64,000 bases of DNA from Phocoena phocoena (lineage: Eukaryota; Chordata; Mammalia; Artiodactyla; Phocoenidae), in contig NC_089236.1 in the NCBI RefSeq assembly GCF_963924675.1, positions 30,217,319 to 30,281,318 on the forward strand, given 5' to 3'. This document shows positions 57,417 to 64,000 of the stretch, in pieces (position 1 is the stretch's first letter; every line of letters starts with the position of its first letter). The position numbers were made by a program, and so were the translations under genes. Under the pieces are notes generated by a model. That model did not search any database and had not been told where the DNA came from. It saw nothing but the letters and a program-made list of their open reading frames with translations.

Positions 57417-58499
57417 CAATTTGGAAAAAGATGTAATTTTATTTCTAATGTGTCAGGGAAAATAAGAAAATTTTCAATTTGAAATGCTATATAGCCAATC
57501 TCTTTGATTTAAAGCATGCTTCATAATACTGCCTAGAAATACAAATATCTTCCAAAATGAATATATTGCCTTGTTTACTAACTGTTATTTTAAGTAACTA
57601 CTCAGAAAGAATAGAACTGTCATATAGCGAATGGTATACTATATAGAAACTCTACTTAGTATTATCTATTTTTATACTACCTTTTTCCATGATGCATTGT
57701 TTTTTCTTTTGTAATTGTTCAGCATTTCAGCATGTAAGTCTGAGGTGTGGGAAAATGTCAGAGTGTGAAAGTGTGGCTCTCTCTGTACATTCTAAGTCTG
57801 CATTTATTACTCATATGTCGATCATGCTGTCATCCCACAGGGGCATGCCAACTGAAAATTTCCCTGTGTTTCAGCTTTTATATAAAAAATGTATTATGCA
57901 AAATGAAGAATTGGCAGCCAAGAGGTAAATGGTGCTAAATGTCAACTGACAATATCATGAACCCTTGCACATGGGAAACTATATATTTTTACTATGTGAC
58001 ACTGTATTAACTGCAAGAACAGCTTTCAGTACTCTGATGTCTTGGAAGCAAGATTCTTTAGGAGAACAAAAATTGACTGCGTGCAAATTTTTCTCACACT
58101 ATTTAGAGAAATTTGTCTAAGTTTTAATAATATAATCCAAGATTGTTACTAAATCATCACATTTATACATTTTGGAAGAAACATTCATACATAGAAAATA
58201 TGAAATTTCTCATAAAAATATTAAACTGTGATACTGTGAGAGATTAAAAAGACAAATATATGATTACTGCCTACAAAAAATATTCAGCTTAGCAAGTGAA
58301 AATGCATGAATAAATACACTTTGTAAATAATTATAAAAATTCCAATCTAATAATCAGCCACATTTTATTCCAGTTATTTTGGGATTTCAGTTTTGTCTAA
58401 TTTAGAAATGCTTATCACATGCCAAGTGCTATACAGGATATGTTATGAAAGAATTATTCATCAATGACAAATTTGTCATAAAATCAATTATGTAAACTG
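57417..58499. other. AT-rich stretch, nothing recognised
   Basis: Overlapping open frames at 57689-57938 have no signal peptide or domain. No repeat landmark. Confidence 0.4.
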
Positions 58500-58740
58500 A
58501 GATCTCTTTTTGTATTTTTGCTTTTTCTATTGCCCTGGTTCTCTTTTAAGCACCAGTATCATACTGTCTGAAATTATTTGAAGTTTAGAATACACCTTAT
58601 TATCTGGCCTTACAGTTCTTGATTAACTTTGTTTTACAATATTTTTTTACTTTTTTTTCCATGTAAGACATTTCTATCAATAAAAAAAGAACATGGGATT
58701 TTATTGAAATTTCATGAAAAGGTGATATTCATCCAAAGAG
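58500..58740 (-). mobile_element. Ancient LINE-1 ORF2 relic, antisense
   Basis: 'ccagtatcatactgtctgaa', 'gaagtttagaatacacc', 'gcctt' and 'ttttattgaaatttcatga' follow the complement of ORF2 C-terminal to the RT, the same region as 690-920 in this window. Heavily diverged. Confidence 0.5.
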
Positions 58741-58752
58741 AATTTTATTCTA

Positions 58753-59400
58753 GTTATCAATTAATGTATAACAAACTATCCCTAAGTTTAGTAGCTTAAA
58801 ATGACATACATTTTATCATATCATATGATTTGGGAGGGGTCAAAAATTTGTATGGAACTTGACTAGGCAATTCTGCTCCACACAGGTTCAACTAGGGTAA
58901 CTTGGTGATATTTGAGTCTGACTGAGCTGGTCTGAAGTTTCAAACACAGTTTCATTCACATACCTAATACCTAATTATTCACATATATAATAATTCACAT
59001 GCCCATAATTCCAACATGGATAGCTGGAAATCTCCCTCTCCATTTAGTCTCAGGGTTTCTCCATATGATTTCTTTGGCAGGGTTTTCGAACCAGATGCAT
59101 GTCATCTCAGGGTCCAAGAGACCAAGGCTTAAGCTTCCAGCTTCTTAATGGCCTGGTTTGGGAAAGAGTCACTTTTGCTCTGCTGTACTCGTCAAAGCAG
59201 TCATAGGCAGTCAAGATCCAAGGGGAAGATAACTAGATTCCACCACATGAAAGAAAAGTGGCAAAGAATGTGTGGCTATTTTTAATCCGTCATAGTTGGC
59301 CCTCTTCCCACAAATCATTTGCATTATTCCAACATATCAAATACAATTACCACCTCCAAGCCTTCCAAACTCTTGATTCCAGATCAAAAAAATAAAAAGG
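58753..59400 (-). mobile_element. MaLR-like LTR with a scrap of internal sequence, antisense
   Basis: LTR about 58753-59295: 'gtataacaaactatccctaa', 'gtagcttaaaatgaca', 'ggcaattctgctccacac', 'gtctgactgagctggtctg', 'atagattccaccacatg'-like and 'ggctatttttaatccgtca' in complement order of an MLT1-type LTR. From 59296 ('cccacaaatcatttgcatta', 'accacctccaagccttcc') it looks like the internal end of the provirus, so on the minus strand this would be the 3' LTR. Confidence 0.65.
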
Positions 59401-61229
59401 TAATTTTCCCACATAAGATATGATATGTAACATAGTACACAATACAAGGCTGAAAGTCACCCAATACAGACTTGTGGTGCCTCAACAGGTGTTGAATTGT
59501 TAAAGCACTGATACCTACTAGCTGAACTATTCCTGGTTGGTAGGACTATTCCCAGGGCATAGGAATGCATTTTTTTGTTTCTTACTCTGCAAACCCCAAG
59601 GCTGCTCCTGGACCAGAAATCCTGAGCAATAGAGAAACTAGGTGTTCCCCAGCTCATATTGGGCTACTAACTTATAAATATATAATGTGGTGTCCTGAGT
59701 TTTTCCTGCTCTTACCCATGGTGTGCTCTGGTGCCTGCCTAGCCTTCAAGTTGAAGCTGGCTCCACTCTGCTGAAACCTCGGTTACAACATGTACCAAAC
59801 AGCTCTGTGCCTCTCCATACTGTGAAAAATTGAGAATTCAGAGGACAGCATGTTTTCTGTTCCTTCTCTGCATGTAAATTATCCCCCCAAATGGCAACAG
59901 CAGTATCAGTGAGCCCCCTCCTCCATTCTACAACATTATTATTCAATGAAAAATAGATTACCAATATGCTGTCATTTTTGTATCCATTTAAAATATTTGG
60001 TTGATCTGAAAATGGAAGAAATAGGATGTTACATGAAAAACTAAAATTTATAGATTTGAGCAGAAATAATACATTTGTTCTACCAGTTCTTATACAAATA
60101 TTCAGACTTTGCAAAATTCACTGATTTTCATTAAAAATAAAAAAAAATCAATAATGCAGCTTGTTTACCAGGAAATGCTACATTAAGTCTGTTACAAAAT
60201 AACTTTTCAGCTGAATTTATTTTCACAGCATCTGCAGAAAATCACAGAGAAGAATAAACAGCACTTTTGAAAATATGTATTTATGATCTTATCAACTTAA
60301 CTACAACTTTGTTTATAGCATTCCTGCTTCAGTCTATATATCTGGAATTTCTCTAGTCAAAAATTCAAGGTCTATGTCCCTGGAAATGTATTACATTTTT
60401 AGCAACTTGAAGTAGCTTCTGACAGAGCCATTTATAATCCATTAATTACAACCCACACAGCCCACATCATTATGTGAATTGTGCTGCAAGGCCTTACCAC
60501 CTGCTCATCTGTACAGAGCAGATCATATCCATGTCATTCACTGAGCACTTCATTAAATTATTCTTCCATTATTACAATCATAAGACTTCACCAATGAACC
60601 ATATTTGGAAAAAACCCATTAGAAAAATTTCCAATGCCTGAATCCTACTGGGATTTAGATTTCTGGCTAAACATTTTTTTAATTTATATTTTTGGTTAAT
60701 TATGAAAAGGGGATCCTGTTCTCTTACTCTACTTAACAAGTTATTGTCAAATATGGGAAAAATCATTGCTTTTTTAATTCTTGTTTTAAAACTATCTTAT
60801 TAACTAATCTATTGTTATCCCTGAGGGCATTTGAATAAATGTTTTTGCCCTTTCTAGACAGAATGTCTTACCTTTAAAATAAAAAGCGTTAGGTGTTTTT
60901 TTATTATTTTATATCTTAATTTTATTTTTTATATCTTTATATCATTATATCATTTATATCTTTATATCACTACTTTATATCTTATCTTATTACATTGGAT
61001 GAAAATTCAAGATTAATGCAATAGCAAATTTCTTAAAATTAAGTGGAAATGCTAATAAATATACTTATGACATACCAAAAAATACTTCTGTTCATATTTT
61101 ATCAAAATATTTTATCAATGTTATATATTTAATTTTATCCAAGTTTTATCATCTACCACATAATTATATTTTTCCCTTTGACCTATGGTCAAATGAATTA
61201 TGTTAATACATTGAAACATTAAAAGACTG
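59401..61229. other. Repeat-poor stretch with possible conserved segment
   Basis: 59455-59960 is relatively complex and unassigned; the open frame 59746-60114 (minus, 122 codons) has no recognisable domain. 60130-60560 is non-repetitive with 'aatccattaattaca' and other TAAT motifs (see findings). 60897-60985 is a loose 'atatcttta' low-complexity repeat. Confidence 0.4.
60897..60985. repeat. Imperfect 'atatctttatatca' tandem repeat
   Basis: Four to six degenerate copies of an 8-15-base AT-rich unit. Confidence 0.8.
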
Positions 61230-61300
61230 ATTATGTTATCGTTTCTGAGTACTCCCAGAAAATAATCCTGCTTGATTATGCATTGCTGGATTTGTTTTGC

Positions 61301-61306
61301 TAGTTT

Positions 61307-61373
<67 letters not shown>

Positions 61374-61564
61374 TTGTTTTAAACTAAGATGTTGTCTTTA
61401 TTGTTCAGAGCACAGGCTCCAGATGCGCAGGCTCAGCAGCCATGGCTCACGGGCCCAGCCGCTCCGCGGCATGTGGGATCTTCCCGGACCGGGGCACGAA
61501 CCCGTGTCCCCTGCATCAGCAGGCAGACTCTCAACCACTGCAGCACCAGGGAAGCCCTAGTATT
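61301..61564 (-). mobile_element. Short-form CHR-type SINE, antisense, tail turned into (TA)n
   Basis: The body is about 61380-61557 with its head at the right ('caccagggaagccc' in complement) and B box near 61495. The part beyond 'gagcacaggctccag' towards the tail is diverged ('gtctttattgttc'). Where an A tail should be there is 'tttgttttgttttaaac' preceded by a (TA)30 array. Weak flanking similarity, tagttttg and tagtattc, may be the TSD. Confidence 0.85.
61309..61368. repeat. Perfect (AT)30 microsatellite
   Basis: Sixty uninterrupted bases of alternating A and T, located at the tail end of an antisense SINE; can extrude a cruciform and is likely polymorphic. Confidence 0.97.
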
Positions 61565-62160
61565 CTTTTTTGTACTACTTTTATCTTGTTTTGGTATCAG
61601 AGTTTTCCTAGCCTCATAAAATAATTTAGAAATTTGATATCCTAGTCTATACGCTAGAATGCCTTTAAAATATATCTTTAAAAAAACTATTCTTGACAAA
61701 TTTTTAAAAATTTACCCTAAAAGTCATCTGATCCTGGTGCATTTTATTCAAGATAACTATTAGACAAATTATTTTATTACTCCTAGGATATTGGTCTAGT
61801 TTTATTCTCCACTTCTATAAGACCTACTAAACTTTATAATCTTCTATTTTATTCTTATTTTTAAAAGTATTTTCTGAAAATATATTTACTAAATAGTTCA
61901 ATTATAATTCTATAAAATTTTGAGTTTAATTTTGTAGATTTTTCTGTTCTCAAATTAACTAGGAATTTGTTTTAATAATATTAAAAAGAAACTTTTATTG
62001 TAAATTCTGCTATTTAATTTACTAATTTTTTATTTTATCTCTATTATTTCCTCTTTCTTATTTTTATTTGATGTGGTCTGTTTTATACTACATTTATCCT
62101 CTGTGGATGCTTGATTTTGGCTGTTGTTTTCATTATTTGAGTCTTTGAGTACTTTGTTAA

Positions 62161-62964
62161 ATAGGTAAGTATGTTGTGGCATACTTTTTGAATCCATTCA
62201 CATTTTAAAATCTCTTTACAACTGTGCTACCACCACAGTTCCTACGAGAAGAGCAAGTTGCCTAGTATTTATTTGTTCAGTTACACATTTCCATTTTAAG
62301 CTCTTTAGATTGGCCTATTTTTATTTATCAGTTAATGTATAGGAAAATACTTTTAGTTCAATAAATTTTACCTGATAATTTATTTTCAACTAATTTTCTT
62401 CAACACAAAGTAAGTCAATTTATAAAAACATCTTAATGCAGAATATTCTTATTTTTTTCCATAATATCTTTCAATGTTTGTGCTCAGTTTTCTTTCTATT
62501 CCTTTCTTTTCTCCAGTATAATAATATCTTACATTTTCTTATTTTTACAACACTGGTTCATTGATCTGCACTGTTCAGAATGACTTTAACTCTGATACAG
62601 TATTTTGTTTCTATCATTATTCATCTGCTGTCTTTTTTTCTTTCTTCTCAAGGGAACAATTAACAATTCAATTTACTGTTTTACTAATTCTTTCTGTTAC
62701 ATCTTTTTCTTCCTCCCCCTCCTCACCACAGAGCACATGTTCTTCAATCTTACTGATAACAAAAAAGCAAATTTCTAACATATATTTTTCTCTTCTTTGT
62801 AATTTCCCCCACCAGAACATCTCCTGATCTTTGGATGCTACCATAATGTCTTATTTTATGTCATTTGGTTCCATATTATTAGTGGAAAGAATAGTTATGT
62901 GTCCACTCATCCCTGAGTGAATTGAGGAATAGTCAAGCTTTGAAGACAGGTAGCTGGGTAGCAT
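62161..62964. other. AT-rich stretch, nothing firm
   Basis: May include further decayed L1. The open frame 62561-62827 is Ser/Phe-rich and featureless. Confidence 0.35.
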
Positions 62965-63455
62965 TTTAGTGTTTTAGTCTGCTTGGGCTTCCATGACAAA
63001 ATGCCATAAACAAAATACTACATGTATATATACTTCTCAAAATTCTGGAGGCTAGAAGTCTAGATCAGGGTGCCAGCATTGTTGTGTTCTAGTGAATGTC
63101 CTTATCATGGCTTTCAGATGGTTACCCTCTCCTGTGTCCTCACAAGGTAGAGAGAGCAAACTCCCATCTCAACCTCTTCTTCCTCTTATAAGTACACTAA
63201 TCCCATCATGAGGATTCCATATCTATGATCTCATATAAACCTAATTACCTCCCAAAGGCCCCACCTCCAAATACCATCATGCTTGGTGTTAAGAATTCAC
63301 CATATGTATTTTGGGGTTATATAAACATTCAGTCCATAACATTCCACCTGGACCCCCAAAATTCATGCTCTTCTCACAGGCAAAATATATTCATTATATT
63401 TCCAACAGCCCCAAAAGTCTTAATTCATTCCAGAATCAACCCTAAAGTCTATAGT
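62965..63455 (-). mobile_element. MLT1/MST-type MaLR LTR plus internal remnant, antisense
   Basis: LTR about 62965-63345: 'ttttagtctgcttgggcttc', 'catgacaaaatgccataaac', 'ctcctgtgtcctcacaaggt', 'cccaaaggccccacctccaa', 'acattcagtccataaca'. It is followed by the typical MaLR internal end: 'attcatgctcttctcacagg', 'caacagccccaaaagtctta', 'attccagaatcaaccc' (63346-63455). On the minus strand this is internal sequence leading into the 3' LTR. Confidence 0.85.
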
Positions 63456-63470
63456 CCAAAGTCGTGATGT

Positions 63471-64000
63471 GAGAGTGATGCCAGCAAAATGGTGGCATAT
63501 GAATTTTGCCTCTTTTGCTCCACCCCCAGAAATATCAATTTGAACAACTGTCTGCATGAAGAAATACTTTCACAAGAGCCAGGGATTACAAGTGAGGGAT
63601 TACATAACTAGGGTGAAACACAGAAATAAGAAAGGACCTATTGAGGAGGGTAGAAACGATAGATTCACACCACTTCCACTACCCTTTGCTCAAGCCTGGG
63701 AAGCTCAAGCCTGGGAAGCCTAGCTGGAGAGAGACACATTCCCCATGGGAGAGTAAAGTGAACCTGACTTCATGGCAGACCCCAGAGCTGGCCAACCTGG
63801 GTAGCAGGTGGAAACCCAAGGCCTTAGGTGGTTCCTCAACAGTCTCCCACCAGCCCATGTTCCCTCTCACCTTAGCACTTGCAGACTCCAGTGGTTCCAG
63901 GTAGATGCTGTGGCACCAGCCTCTGCATGGGCTCCTGGTAACCCAGGACTCCATCTTCTCAGCACCTGCCAACTCCATGGGCAGAGGCAGGTCCGGTAAG
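63471..64000 (+). mobile_element. LINE-1 5'UTR, start of an element running off the window
   Basis: Begins 'gatgccagcaaaatggtggc' and continues 'aaatatcaatttgaacaact', 'tcacaagagccagggatta', 'ccccatgggagagtaaagtg', 'cttcatggcagaccccagag', 'ctggccaacctgggtagcag', as in 5'UTRs of older L1MA-like elements. It inserted directly beside the MaLR internal remnant. It contains a 14-base direct duplication (about 63694-63721). The open frames here (63641-63904 and 63679-63978) are 5'UTR read-through. Confidence 0.72.

Larger units (their letters stand above)
61230..62160 (-). mobile_element. Ancient LINE-1 ORF2 RT relic, antisense, split by a SINE
   Basis: Left part: 'cctgcttgattatgcattgc', 'ttgttttgctagttttg'. 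Right part: 'gttttggtatcagagttttc', 'tagcctcataaaat', 'gtcatctgatcctggtgca', 'atattggtctagttttattc'. Together these are the complement of the L1 RT domain N-terminal half, in order, with the SINE plus (TA)n unit at about 61301-61564 between them. No frame survives. Confidence 0.7.

Overview
The window is AT-rich mammalian intergenic DNA, and almost everything that can be named in it is transposable-element sequence of different ages. Eight copies of a tRNA-derived SINE, with the 'cttccctggtgg' head, a Pol III B box and a diverged or A-rich tail, match the CHR family of cetaceans and their relatives. The young L1 copies fit the cetartiodactyl/cetacean L1 type. The source is therefore most likely a whale, dolphin or porpoise; this is inferred from remembered family features, not from a search. 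I could support no host protein-coding exon, no functional RNA gene, no CRISPR array and no prokaryotic-style operon. Every long open frame is an L1 fragment, a SINE, LTR or microsatellite read-through, or too short to trust.

Layout. 1-9 kb: an antisense L1 end, MaLR/ERVL LTRs (1829-2103, 3977-4363, 6340-7158, 8195-8815), a (TG)n(GA)n tract, and an unclassified stretch at 4.74-6.33 kb that may be old retroviral debris. 9-13.6 kb: two SINEs with target-site duplications (TSDs) and a 250-bp GAAA/GGAA tract. 13.6-30.3 kb: two nested L1 complexes. An ancient L1 (about 13640-18380) is interrupted by a younger L1 3' end and by a long-form SINE. Next to it is an intermediate-age L1 (18541-30273) with most of its reverse transcriptase deleted; it is split by a nearly full-length young L1 (19838-27094) flanked by an identical 19-bp TSD. 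The young L1 has 5'UTR, ORF1, ORF2, 3'UTR and tail, but carries frameshifts, stops and catalytic-residue changes, so it looks dead.

30-44 kb: MaLR LTRs, one SINE, antisense L1 ends, MIR pieces, a GAT repeat, a long SINE and a small hAT relic. 44.4-45.9 kb: a 5'-truncated young L1 with TSD. 46-57.5 kb: MIR, two SINEs, L1 and L2 relics, and an L2 split by an internally deleted Tigger1-type DNA transposon. 57.5-64 kb: antisense ancient L1s, two MaLR LTRs with internal remnants, a SINE whose tail seems to have become a (TA)30 tract, and an L1 5'UTR running off the right edge.

No gene network can be described. The elements interact only by insertion into one another, which gives a relative time order. 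The best leads are the nested L1 pair, a possible very short L1 3' transduction, the L1 with its RT removed, a possible processed pseudogene at 53.97-54.66 kb, and repeat-free, TAAT-rich stretches near 33.9, 53.4 and 60.3 kb that could be conserved noncoding elements.
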